Positions 54,454-63,291 of a stretch of DNA of 64,000 bases are shown here, in pieces. A program made the position numbers and the translations under genes. Positions within the stretch are counted from its first letter, which is position 1, and every line of letters begins with the position of its first letter. The notes beneath the pieces are model-generated. The model searched no databases. It was not told the origin of the DNA and saw nothing but the letters and a program-made list of their open reading frames with translations. Origin of the DNA: Deltaproteobacteria bacterium (GTDB lineage: Bacteria; Bdellovibrionota; Bdellovibrionia; Bdellovibrionales; Bdellovibrionaceae); the NCBI GenBank assembly GCA_017302835.1, contig JAFLCC010000001.1, positions 310,001 through 374,000 of the forward strand, written 5' to 3'.

Positions 54454-56250
54454 CTACTTTGCTGCAGCCGTGCCAATGTCTCTAGGATCAGCAACGGCAG
54501 TTAGTTCAGTATGATCCTTATTTAAGGTTACCGCCATTACTCGACAGGGTATTTCACCCAATTCAATTTTATATCCCATAGCTTTAAGTTTTTCTAAGTG
54601 AAGAGCCCCGGGTCCTGGACGCTCAAGAAACAAAGTGTCGGGTTGCCACTGGTGATGAACGCGGATATTTTTAATGGAATTTTCTAAGGATTGTTTGAAA
54701 AATAAATGATTAAAAATAGTCAGGGCCGTACAACTGATAATTCGCGTTCCCCCTGGAGCGCCAACGGACATAATGGGTTTGCCAGTTTCATCAAAGACAA
54801 GCGTGGGAGACATGCTTGAAAGTGGCGTCTTGAGTGGCTCAATAGAGTTGGCATCAGAGCCAAGGGCTCCAAACAAATTGGCGGTTCCAGGTTTTGCCGA
54901 AAAGTCATCCATTTCATTGTTTAAAACAATGCCCGTTCCCGTGGCTACGGCTCCTGAGCCCATCCATCCATTAATGGTTTGTGTAGAGCTTATGGCGTTC
55001 CCCTCCTTATCAAGAAAAGACATATGTGTTGTTTCTGTGGATTCATAGACATCGTCTAACACTCCAGATTTGATATCTGCTGCTGAACGTGCTTTATCAG
55101 GCATAATTTCCTTTTTTCGTTTTTCCAAGTAGGAATCAGAAATTAACTGTGTCATGGGAACCTTAACAAAATCAGGATCACCTAGATATTGAGCGCGATC
55201 GGCAAAGGCCATTTGAAAAGCGGCCGCTTGATAATGGATGACTTTGGCAGAATTTATTTCCAACGGAGACCAAGACTCTTTTTCCAACATTTTTAGAAAT
55301 TGTAAAACATGAATTCCACCAGAGCTTGGAGGAGGCATCGAGACAAGCGTGTAATTCATAAATTTAGAGGTCAGAGGAGTTCGCGATTTTGTTTGGTAAT
55401 TTAACAAGTCCTTCTCGGTGAGGATACCTTTCTCGCTTTTTATAAAATCGACAATTTTTTTGGCGGTTTCTCCTTGATAAAATTCAAGGACTCCATTTTT
55501 AGCAATAGCGCGCAAAGTTTGAGCCAGATCTTTTTGGACAAGAAGATCACCTTCACTATAAGAGTTCCCATTCTTTTTTAGAAAGATTTTCTTTGAATCT
55601 GGAAATTTAGCAAGAACATCTTTTCTAGCAGCCAAAGCCTTGGCAAGGCTTGGATAGACAGAAAAACCCTCATCGGCCATTTTAATTGCGGGCTCGATCA
55701 ATTTCTCCCACTTCATTGTTCCAAAACGATGATGGATTTCCCACAATCCTTTAATCAAACCAGGAACAGCGACAGATAAAGAACCATCTTTTGAAAGAGT
55801 GGTAAGATATTCTCCATTTTTATCAAGGAACATCCTCTTAGTTGCATTTAGAGGCGCTCTCTCGCGGAAATCAATAACAATAGTTTCCTTCGACTTTGCC
55901 TGATGAAATACAAAAAAGCCGCCTCCACCGATGCCCGTAGAGTGGGGACGTTCTACAGAGATAGCAAATGAAGCGGCCACAAAGGCATCAATCAAGTTTC
56001 CGCCTTGGTCTAAAATTTCGGCTGCCGCCTTAGTCGTCAAAATTCCCTGCGTTGCCAAAGCATAGGCTTTTCCAGTCTTCAAAAAATCTCTACTTTGTGG
56101 ACTGATAAATTCAGATGCAATAACAGAGTTTTTTGAACCGAGCTTCTTTTCTGAGCTTGAACATCCAAGAAAAAAAGATGGAATCAAGAAAGCTAAGGGT
56201 AAAAACGCAAAAGAAATGAGAAGAAGTTTTATTTTTTTCATAAAATCCAT
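54454..56250 (-). CDS. ggt: Gamma-glutamyltranspeptidase, lipoprotein-like
   Basis: 598 residues. Cleaves gamma-glutamyl bonds of glutathione in the periplasm after self-processing. The catalytic Thr lies in STETTHMSFLDKEGNA (T-T-H-x-S); GGNLIDAFVAASFAISVERPHSTGIGGGGF and SMSPTLVFDETGKPIMSVGAPGG are family signatures. The signal peptide ends FFLGCSSS, a lipobox, so the precursor may be lipidated. ATG at 56250 or 56241 are both possible. Confidence 0.95.
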   Translation of the reverse strand: MDFMKKIKLLLISFAFLPLAFLIPSFFLGCSSSEKKLGSKNSVIASEFISPQSRDFLKTGKAYALATQGILTTKAAAEILDQGGNLIDAFVAASFAISVERPHSTGIGGGGFFVFHQAKSKETIVIDFRERAPLNATKRMFLDKNGEYLTTLSKDGSLSVAVPGLIKGLWEIHHRFGTMKWEKLIEPAIKMADEGFSVYPSLAKALAARKDVLAKFPDSKKIFLKKNGNSYSEGDLLVQKDLAQTLRAIAKNGVLEFYQGETAKKIVDFIKSEKGILTEKDLLNYQTKSRTPLTSKFMNYTLVSMPPPSSGGIHVLQFLKMLEKESWSPLEINSAKVIHYQAAAFQMAFADRAQYLGDPDFVKVPMTQLISDSYLEKRKKEIMPDKARSAADIKSGVLDDVYESTETTHMSFLDKEGNAISSTQTINGWMGSGAVATGTGIVLNNEMDDFSAKPGTANLFGALGSDANSIEPLKTPLSSMSPTLVFDETGKPIMSVGAPGGTRIISCTALTIFNHLFFKQSLENSIKNIRVHHQWQPDTLFLERPGPGALHLEKLKAMGYKIELGEIPCRVMAVTLNKDHTELTAVADPRDIGTAAAK

Positions 56251-56478
56251 TCTATAAAATATAAATATGAAGACAACTATATCTGTCTAAATTTGGGACA
56301 ACAGGTTGAATAAAAATAGAACACCTCAACAAAACTCACTAAAATCAAACTTGTCTACTTTTAATACATAATGCTGACAGTATTAGGAACTTTGTTATTT
56401 AAGGCAGCTGTAACCAATTAATTTTGCAAACTAAAAACTGGTTTCATATTTGCTTTACTCTTTATTAAGAGGAGTCCC

Positions 56479-59400
56479 ATGAAAACACATCTGAGCAAAA
56501 CCAATAGCCTTTTCATTGCTATATTCATGGCCCAGATTTTTATGAGCCACACCACGGCCCTAGCTGAAGGTAAAGGTTTTAAGCATACCTTTGAACACCA
56601 ACAGGCATCTGGAGAGTACGCACAACCAACTCCCGATTATCAAGATAATCCTCAGATTCAAAATAATAAAAATTTATCTATAAACGTCTCTGTAATCCCA
56701 GGAAAAGAGGCAGATTCAGATGGAAAAGGAGGATCCTCTCCAGCTGTTGGTAGCGTAACAGTAGAGGGAACCCCTTCGACGGATCCAGCTTTAACACCGT
56801 CTTCGATAAGACGTCAGATGTTTTTGGAAGATAAAGAAGCCTATCGAAAAATGATGCAAGATTATAAACACAGTATGAAAACAGCGGGAGCCAAGCAGGA
56901 ATGGCAAAAAACCATTTGGGGATCTCAGCTCAAAAGATTTCCCGTAGAGACTTTATTATTTTTCGTGGCCATAGGGGTTGTAAATCATGCTCAGCTCATG
57001 TTCGATTACGCCAACAACCCGCTTATCATGGAACAGCATTTAAAATCCTTAACTGATCCTATTGGGAATCTTTCTTTTTTGGCCTTTATGGTGGCCAATG
57101 GGTACGCCCATCATTTCTTTGATAATCCAAAACTGACAACTCGGTTTGTAAAAGAAGATGCCGCCAATATTTTTAGAAGAACTATATTTATGGAAAAATT
57201 ACGTAGAGGAGCTACGGAGGCAGAATTAATACAAGAAGCACAAAAATATACCGATGGAAAATATGTAAGTGCAACTAAAAAAATCTATGGCCATTTGCTT
57301 CCATATCTTGCAATGACCGCTGGATCTATGGCTTCTCATTTAACTGGGGATATTTTTCACCAGCTGCAAGCTTGTGTAAAAAGTTTTACACCTAAGAAAA
57401 GTGCAGATGGTAAAGAGAAAATAAACGACCCCCTCACTTTAAGCGAGGATCCTTGTGATGTTGCTTGGCGAGAGTGGACTCAAGAGAAAAAATTCAATAC
57501 CTATGCTCCAGCTTTGGCATCGATGATGGTTTCCCAAGCCTTATCTACCTTAGTTTCAATTGGATTTAAAAAATCAGGTTCTGGAATTTTTCCAGGCATG
57601 GGAGAGGCGCTTGCTGGAAAACAAGCTTTTAATTTTAAATTGCTTGGTTGGACGGTTTTAAAAGAAATGAATCCATTAAGTTTAAGATTTAAGGCTGTAC
57701 AAATTATAGGGCATATTTCAAATCTGACACTTTTCACCGCTTTAGACCAACTCGTGCATCATTTCGTTTCAGACATCGTACTGAATTTAACTTATGGTAA
57801 TTACAATCCTTGGTTTAACTCTGATGCCTTCCCAAAAAAGGCAGAGAATCTCTACAATATTTTAGAAAAAGAAAGCAAAGAAAAATATCAAACTTTGAAC
57901 AGTGCGTGTGTGAAAGACATTCAAGATTACACCTGTCAATCCGAAGATATTATGGGGTTCTTACATAACTTCACAGAGACAATGACCAAATGGAAAGAAT
58001 TCAATAAAACCAAACCAATGACCGCCCATCAAAATTGGCTCGAAATGGTCAATAATTTCCAAGCCACCGAAAGATCAGCATTCCATTTCTATCGAGAATT
58101 TTTGCATGATTTACAAACAACAGAATACTACCGCAAAAATCCCATAGTAAGTAATGCTAAGCCAAATGAAACTCAGGCTGAAAAAGAAGCTAGAATTGTT
58201 AAAGAAATTGAAAGTGGCAGTGACAGTACTGAGGTGATTAGGGATGTCCCGGAAATGCTTAATTATATCCGTTATCCCTTATTTGGAATTGAACCTACAA
58301 AAGGAATTGCAGATTTTGATTATAGCAAATGGAAGGATTATTACTTAAGCAATCCGAAAAAAATTCAAGCTTATCAATTATTGAAGGTAAAAACAGTTGC
58401 AGATGAATTTGTCAAATATATGGATCAAAATGGATACGCGTCTCTTAATTTGAAATATGATGAGGGAAAAATAAGACAAGTTTTAAGTGGATTGGCCTCC
58501 GATGATCTAGTTAGGATTGGAAATGCTATTAATTTAATGAGGCATTACGCTGAAGTAAAAAATGCTGGCGCCTCTGATAAAACTCAAGAAATTTTTAGAG
58601 ATTTTTTAGAAAAATTGGGTAGGCCTGCACCGCTTATGTATCAAGGACAAGGGTTTAGTTTTGCTTTTGAATTAAACTCAGATTTTTTGGAAGGCTTAAA
58701 GAATATGGTTCTGCCTCATGCTTTAAGAAATATAAGATTGTCGACGCAGTATAGCTTTTCTAAAAAAACTGATTATTTTTATTATAATATGCTTTGTGGT
58801 CCACAAGTAAGTTCTCCGGAAATGATATCAGGTAAGTATATAAAGGCTATTTTCGGAATTAATACAGGCATTCCTTCAGGCCTTCAGGCTTTATTTATTC
58901 CACCTGCATTAGTGTCAGAATCTGTAGATGCGGATATTTGTTCCAAAGCCTTTTTATTTAAAAACTCAAATCAAATTTATAGTGATACAATTATTGATGA
59001 AAAAACAGGGAATAAATTCAAAGGGGTTTTTCAATTCATATTTAAAAATTTTAATACAGAAATAAAATCAATCATTGATGCTAGTCCAAAGTTTAATATA
59101 GCCATGGGAGCTGAGGAATTTCCTGAGTTTACAAAGTGGTGGGAAAGTAAAATTGAAAGTAAAGTGATTGATAAGCTCAATGAATTTAAGGAAGATTATC
59201 ATGGAATCACTGTTGATCTTTTTGAGACATTATTTAAAGAAAACTCCCGATTGGGAAAAGATATTGTTAATAATTCTATCGTTTTTGCAAATATGCAAGA
59301 AGCCAGAACTTATTCAATGATTATTGCTCATGTATTAAAAACATTAGTGCCAGGAGATAAATTAAAAGAATTTATAGATACTACAAATACCCCTATTAAA

Positions 59401-59970
59401 AATTACAAAATAACTGAGAAATCTGATATTCTATTGTTTCAACGGGCCGCTTATTTACAAGATTTTGACGCCATTAAAAATGGAACGACGCCTGTTATTT
59501 TTAAGTTTCAAACTCGATTAGAAGAATTGCTAACCCTATACCATAACACTCTAAGTGGTTACAAAATAAAAGAAGTAATGGGCTCTAAAGGCAAAAACAT
59601 CAAAGTCGTTGATTCAATTCAAGATGAAGTTAAAACGAATGAACTTTCAAAAAAATCTGATGAGCTTTTTAAAAGCATTGATGAAGATCTTGATAAAGTT
59701 ATGACTCTGATTGCTGTGCCAAAGGAGAATAATAAGTCACACTCGGTAATTGCGTATGCAAAAGCTCAGTTAGCAAAAATATCAAAAGAGCTTCAGTATA
59801 CCAATGAAATGATTAATCTTATGTCATTAAAGATAACAGAGCGAATACAAAAAGTTGTATCTAAAGAAGTTCAAGAGTCTCGAGAAGAGAGGGCTAAGCG
59901 TTTAGAGGAACAAGTTAAAAAAGATTGTAAGTCGAATCATTCAACTATTGGTTCAAAAGGAGGTTGTTAG
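56479..59970 (+). CDS. Very large exported hypothetical protein
   Basis: 1163 residues. Signal peptide ends TTALA. Residues about 30-115 are Gly/Ser/Pro-rich, then come hydrophobic helices (VETLLFFVAIGVVNHAQL, NLSFLAFMVANGYAHHFF, LPYLAMTAGSMASHL and others up to about residue 450) and a long Lys/Asn-rich helical region. It ends VKKDCKSNHSTIGSKGGC. No known domain. The ATG follows AAGAGGAG. The layout resembles Bdellovibrio-specific exported proteins of unknown role. The following gene has a similar end (WKKDCAKGKG) and is likely a partner. Confidence 0.75.
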   Translation: MKTHLSKTNSLFIAIFMAQIFMSHTTALAEGKGFKHTFEHQQASGEYAQPTPDYQDNPQIQNNKNLSINVSVIPGKEADSDGKGGSSPAVGSVTVEGTPSTDPALTPSSIRRQMFLEDKEAYRKMMQDYKHSMKTAGAKQEWQKTIWGSQLKRFPVETLLFFVAIGVVNHAQLMFDYANNPLIMEQHLKSLTDPIGNLSFLAFMVANGYAHHFFDNPKLTTRFVKEDAANIFRRTIFMEKLRRGATEAELIQEAQKYTDGKYVSATKKIYGHLLPYLAMTAGSMASHLTGDIFHQLQACVKSFTPKKSADGKEKINDPLTLSEDPCDVAWREWTQEKKFNTYAPALASMMVSQALSTLVSIGFKKSGSGIFPGMGEALAGKQAFNFKLLGWTVLKEMNPLSLRFKAVQIIGHISNLTLFTALDQLVHHFVSDIVLNLTYGNYNPWFNSDAFPKKAENLYNILEKESKEKYQTLNSACVKDIQDYTCQSEDIMGFLHNFTETMTKWKEFNKTKPMTAHQNWLEMVNNFQATERSAFHFYREFLHDLQTTEYYRKNPIVSNAKPNETQAEKEARIVKEIESGSDSTEVIRDVPEMLNYIRYPLFGIEPTKGIADFDYSKWKDYYLSNPKKIQAYQLLKVKTVADEFVKYMDQNGYASLNLKYDEGKIRQVLSGLASDDLVRIGNAINLMRHYAEVKNAGASDKTQEIFRDFLEKLGRPAPLMYQGQGFSFAFELNSDFLEGLKNMVLPHALRNIRLSTQYSFSKKTDYFYYNMLCGPQVSSPEMISGKYIKAIFGINTGIPSGLQALFIPPALVSESVDADICSKAFLFKNSNQIYSDTIIDEKTGNKFKGVFQFIFKNFNTEIKSIIDASPKFNIAMGAEEFPEFTKWWESKIESKVIDKLNEFKEDYHGITVDLFETLFKENSRLGKDIVNNSIVFANMQEARTYSMIIAHVLKTLVPGDKLKEFIDTTNTPIKNYKITEKSDILLFQRAAYLQDFDAIKNGTTPVIFKFQTRLEELLTLYHNTLSGYKIKEVMGSKGKNIKVVDSIQDEVKTNELSKKSDELFKSIDEDLDKVMTLIAVPKENNKSHSVIAYAKAQLAKISKELQYTNEMINLMSLKITERIQKVVSKEVQESREERAKRLEEQVKKDCKSNHSTIGSKGGC

Positions 59971-60120
59971 ATTATAATTGTCACCATGTCATTTTTTTAA
60001 ACACCTAAAATGCCTAAAAAAGAAAAAGTCATAAGAGAAGATGGCATAAAAAATGTAACAACAGAAATGTAATAATAGAATTTAGAAAGTAAAAAACAAA
60101 TTTAAAAAAAAGGAGAAAAT

Positions 60121-60789
60121 ATGATAAAAACATTAATTACGATTCTTGCCGGGATACTAATGGTAAGTGGAGCTTTCGCTGCTCCAAAAATAAGTGAAGT
60201 AAAAGAAAATCGAGAGAAAGCTTTAGAGCAATCTAAAGCAGCAACGACAGCGGAACAAAACAAAGAAGCAGAGCAGAAGTTGTACGAGTCTATAGTAGGT
60301 AAGGAAAATGCAACACCTGAAAAACTCGAGAAAATGAGATCGGTTTTGCCTGACGGTCAAATGAAGGCAGCTCTAGAGTCCTATGTGGAAGCTGGTAAGT
60401 CAAAAGACAGTGCGGCAATTAACGTTTCTGCGCAGGTAAGATATGTAATGAAAAAATATCTTTCTAGAGAAGTTACTGATATTAGCCTTTTAAAAGCATT
60501 TTTTGGAGCGGCACAAGTTGCTCTTGATCCTGCGAATAAAGGTGGCTCTGAGATTGTAACAAAAGTTGCCTCACAAATTAGAGATTTTTCGATTTATAAG
60601 AAAAATGGAATGAGTGATGAAGATGCGTCGCTGTTAGCGTTTATATCAAAAGTGTCTCCAATAGAAAATGCTACCCAAACTTTTGGATCTATTGATGCTG
60701 TTAAGAAGGCCGTTGGTGAGGACGCTTTGAATAAAAAAAGAGCAGAGCATGATGAATGGAAAAAAGATTGTGCGAAGGGAAAAGGGTAA
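60121..60789 (+). CDS. Exported helical protein, probable partner of the preceding gene
   Basis: 222 residues. Signal peptide ends GAFA; the mature protein is almost all helical and charged (KENREKALEQSKAATTAEQNK...). The C-terminal EWKKDCAKGKG resembles the KKDCKS near the end of the 1163-residue neighbour. AAGGAG precedes the ATG. A strong intrinsic terminator follows at 60819, ending the two-gene unit. Confidence 0.7.
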   Translation: MIKTLITILAGILMVSGAFAAPKISEVKENREKALEQSKAATTAEQNKEAEQKLYESIVGKENATPEKLEKMRSVLPDGQMKAALESYVEAGKSKDSAAINVSAQVRYVMKKYLSREVTDISLLKAFFGAAQVALDPANKGGSEIVTKVASQIRDFSIYKKNGMSDEDASLLAFISKVSPIENATQTFGSIDAVKKAVGEDALNKKRAEHDEWKKDCAKGKG

Positions 60790-60818
60790 AATTTTACAAA
60801 AATTTTGCTATAAGTAAA

Positions 60819-60856
60819 AGAAAAGGAACCAACTGATTTCAGTTGGTTCCTTTTCT
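60819..60856 (+). terminator. Strong intrinsic terminator
   Basis: AAAAGGAACCAACTG (60821-60835) and its perfect complement CAGTTGGTTCCTTTT (60840-60854) form a 15-pair stem with loop ATTT, extendable by two more pairs at the base. The 3' arm is T-rich (CCTTTTCTTT), an intrinsic terminator for the two-gene exported-protein unit. Its symmetry would also stop transcription from the right. Confidence 0.9.
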
Positions 60857-60936
60857 TTATGGTGTATAGACTCATTAAAGCCAAAATGGTGTGCAACATG
60901 TTTGCATAATAATCAAAATAAATAAATTCTCAATTT

Positions 60937-61443
60937 TCAATTCTCAATTTTCACAGACTTAATCTTGATTTCTTCTGCTGGTTTGTCGGCCATGCCGGTT
61001 TTTGCTTTTGAGATAGCTTCTACGATTTCGTAGCCTTCAACAACTTCCCCCAAGATAGAGTGGCCCCCATTCAACCATGGAGTTGGTGCCACGGTGATAA
61101 AGTATTGAGAGCCGTTGGTATTGGGTCTGCCGATGTTGGCGCTGGACAATAGGCCTTTACGGTCGTGTTTCAAATCGGGATGGTATTCATCATTGACGTT
61201 GTAACCAGGACCGCCGGTACCGTTACCTAGGGGGCAACCAAATTGGACCATAAAATTGGGGATAACTCTGTGGAATATGGTGCCATCATAAAATGGGCGA
61301 GTGACTTTTTCTCTGGTTTTGGGGTCGACCCATTCTTTTGTACCTGAAGCTAGGCCTACAAAGTGGGCAACCATATTTGGCGCTTTATCTTGAAATAATT
61401 TAATTTTGAAATTTCCTGCAGTTGTTTCGAAAGCAGCTATCAT
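60937..61443 (-). CDS. ppiB: Cyclophilin-type peptidyl-prolyl isomerase
   Basis: 168 residues. Accelerates proline isomerisation in the cytoplasm (no signal peptide). Core motifs FHRVIPNFMVQFGCP, GPGYNVNDE, LLSSANIGRPNTNGSQYFIT and LNGGHSILGEVVEG are complete, including catalytic Arg and Phe. A 14-base tandem duplication (ATTCTCAATTTTCA, 60926-60953) covers its stop codon. Confidence 0.93.
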   Translation of the reverse strand: MIAAFETTAGNFKIKLFQDKAPNMVAHFVGLASGTKEWVDPKTREKVTRPFYDGTIFHRVIPNFMVQFGCPLGNGTGGPGYNVNDEYHPDLKHDRKGLLSSANIGRPNTNGSQYFITVAPTPWLNGGHSILGEVVEGYEIVEAISKAKTGMADKPAEEIKIKSVKIEN

Positions 61444-61463
61444 TGGACCTCCGTAGGACTTCT

Positions 61464-61619
61464 TTATTTTGTTTTATGATTAGGAATATTATGATGATGA
61501 AAGTGGTTTTTAAACTCACCTTTGTTTTTTGTGGAGTGAAAACTAAAAGCCACCAAGAAAAAAGCTAAAAAATAAATATAAAGAATACTTCTTAATGAAG
61601 TTGATTTTTTTGGTTTCAT
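61464..61619 (-). CDS. Small one-TM protein, upstream of the cyclophilin
   Basis: 51 residues from ATG 61619 to TAA 61464. A basic N terminus (MKPKKSTSLR) is followed by one membrane helix (ILYIYFLAFFLVAFSF) and a His/Lys-rich tail (NHFHHHNIPNHKTK). No ribosome site is obvious, so it is tentative, but composition and position (20 bases before the cyclophilin) argue for a real small gene. Confidence 0.4.
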   Translation of the reverse strand: MKPKKSTSLRSILYIYFLAFFLVAFSFHSTKNKGEFKNHFHHHNIPNHKTK

Positions 61620-61720
61620 ATTGTGAATACATATATAGAGTATTTAGTCAGGTCAAGACTCGCCATGGCTTTTTCCATTTGAGACCGACAAAATTATCGA
61701 ATTTTGGGATTTGGATCAGG

Positions 61721-62610
61721 TTATTCCAATCGACTCGTTCTTTCCTTTAAAAGAGCTTTATATTTTTCCTTCATATCTTCCGACAAAAAAGACCTATCAA
61801 TCATTTCTATCCATGTGGGTAAAAAACTTAAAAGTCTTTTTGTTTCTTTTTCTACTTTTGCTTGTGGCAAAAATAGAGTTTGCTGTGCGAAATAAACAAG
61901 AAAATCTGCTTTAGTAAAGTTCTTCTTTTTGTCTGAAATACTTAGGGCCATTTCTTCATCCGAATGTGGATTAGCGATTTTTGAATTAGCAAAATCATAC
62001 ACGGGTGTGAGTTGCACTTTTTTAGCTTTTGTATATAAAGATATATTTTTTAAATGAAAATCTTCATTTCCTAAAAGAAAAGCTAGAATCACTCTTTGAA
62101 AAAGTTTAAAATTTTCTATAGTTGGAAAAGTGCAATGTTCCTCTATGGTCTCAACCACCTTTTCAAAACTGACATCATATTTAGTATCTCTGGAAGCGCC
62201 TATTAACTGCGAAAAATCTTCCATGGGAATTTTTTCTTTATTTGCACGATCAAATCTTTTGATTACATGGGATAAACTTTCATCCGAGCATTTTACTAAT
62301 CCATGCCAGGGAATTTGAATTCCTGATATGGCCACCAAATGCATTGTTAAATCTTCATTTTCTGGGATCTGTGGATAATCACGTACTTGTGGTTTAAGTA
62401 TATAGGTTCCATTACTTTCTACTTCTTTGAAAGCTTGTTCTTTTTCAGATAAAATAACACTGAATTTTGGTTGAACTCCTTGAATAGAAATTTTTTTAAT
62501 CATTTTACGTGCTATTTCTATTTGCTCTGGCTGGCTATACGGAAATATTTCCAAATGAGTTAGTTTTTTAGAAAGCTTTTTTAACCCCTCAAGAGAATAA
62601 TTTTTTTCAT
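61721..62610 (-). CDS. hipT: HipT-type serine/threonine kinase toxin, with apparent one-base slip at its start
   Basis: The frame is open from 62554 (TTG) to 61721, 277 residues, and family resemblance continues upstream to near 62610. Kinase features: MSIQG-like loop SIQGVQPKFSVIL, then EDFHLKNISLY (catalytic Asp and Asn) and TPVYDFANS (metal-binding Asp). The natural start appears to be ATG 62610 in the ATGA overlap with hipS; it reads MKKNYSLEGLKKLSKKLTH only if the A7 run after ATG had eight bases. As written the frame shifts. HipT-type kinases phosphorylate a translation component (TrpS in E. coli). If the indel is real the toxin is off or made by slippage. Confidence 0.85.
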
Positions 62611-62864
62611 TTACACTTAAAATAATCCTGACGGTTGATTTTATGATCCTTTAAAAGAGCTTCAAGCTGAAACCCCTCTGGCAAAAGCCCTTCAAAAAAT
62701 GCTGGAAATGAAGTGAATTGATAATTTCGATGAGATAGTGGTAATGTCAGCGACACTGGAGCTCCCTTATAAGATTCGTCATAATTAAATTCATAACGAT
62801 TCCTATCGTGCTCAATCAGCTGACCTGCCTTTATACCATTAATAAAAATATGAGCAGTCCTCAT
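62607..62864 (-). CDS. hipS: HipS, N-terminal subdomain-like antitoxin
   Basis: 85 residues. Corresponds to the N-terminal small subdomain of HipA: LIEHDRNRYEFNYDESY, then SFPAFFEGLLPEGFQLEALLKDHKINRQDYF. In HipBST systems this subdomain is a separate gene and acts as antitoxin for HipT. Starts 4 bases inside hipB and ends in an ATGA overlap with the toxin start. Confidence 0.85.
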   Translation of the reverse strand: MRTAHIFINGIKAGQLIEHDRNRYEFNYDESYKGAPVSLTLPLSHRNYQFTSFPAFFEGLLPEGFQLEALLKDHKINRQDYFKCK

Positions 62865-63094
62865 TCTGGAGTCTCAAGCTGAATTTTGATGTTGAGCACT
62901 CCAAGAACTTTAAGAAAATTATCAAGGTGGACGCTTATGTGGCCATTTTCTAAATTAAAAACAAGAGTCTTTCCAACTCCTGCCAACTCAGCCAATTCAA
63001 TTTGGCTAATCCCTGCCTTTTTACGAGTGCTTTTTATGATCTCAGGCAAGGATTTACAATCTAGTTTTACTGTCATTACAGTAAAGTATATCAT
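62861..63094 (-). CDS. hipB: HipB-type helix-turn-helix antitoxin/autorepressor
   Basis: 77 residues. A Cro/C1-type HTH: TRKKAGISQIELAELAGVGKTLVFNLENG, then a C-terminal beta strand KIQLETPE for dimerisation. HipB binds paired operators upstream of its own gene and augments the complex with HipS and HipT. ATG 63094 is kept, but ATG 63076 (MTVKLD) is equally plausible; neither has a clear ribosome site. Operator copies overlap this start. Confidence 0.85.
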   Translation of the reverse strand: MIYFTVMTVKLDCKSLPEIIKSTRKKAGISQIELAELAGVGKTLVFNLENGHISVHLDNFLKVLGVLNIKIQLETPE

Positions 63095-63228
63095 TTTTTA
63101 CTGCTATTTCAGCAAAAAATGACTTACTTTAAACATTTTTACCGCTATTCCAGTAATTGTACAAAATTCTACTGTAATAGCAGTAAATTATCTAATAAGA
63201 CACCGATTTTTACCGCAATTGCAGTAAA
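63066..63228. promoter_or_regulatory. Five palindromic HipB operator candidates
   Basis: Five 20-base elements of the form TTTAC[TC]G-N6-CAGTAAA lie at 63066-63085, 63097-63116, 63138-63157, 63168-63187 and 63209-63228. Each is an inverted repeat (ACTG/CAGT), with a few variants (CAGC in the second, ACCG in the third and fifth, CAGTAAT in the third). Start-to-start distances of 31, 41, 30 and 41 bases are close to three and four turns of B-DNA, so all sites face nearly the same side. The first overlaps the start of hipB. Binding by HipB is inferred from position and symmetry. Confidence 0.8.
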
Positions 63229-63291
63229 AGGTATAACCAAACTAGACCTGAATTATAAATTGAAACACAAAAGGAAAACACAACTGCAAGT

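Noticed and set aside
60926-60953. 14-base tandem duplication at the cyclophilin stop considered as a regulatory repeat
   Set aside because: Simple AT-rich duplication that only shifts the end of the gene; no evidence of function.
61704-61914. Plus-strand frames opposite the HipT gene
   Set aside because: Both overlap the conserved kinase on the other strand and show only low-complexity hydrophobic sequence.
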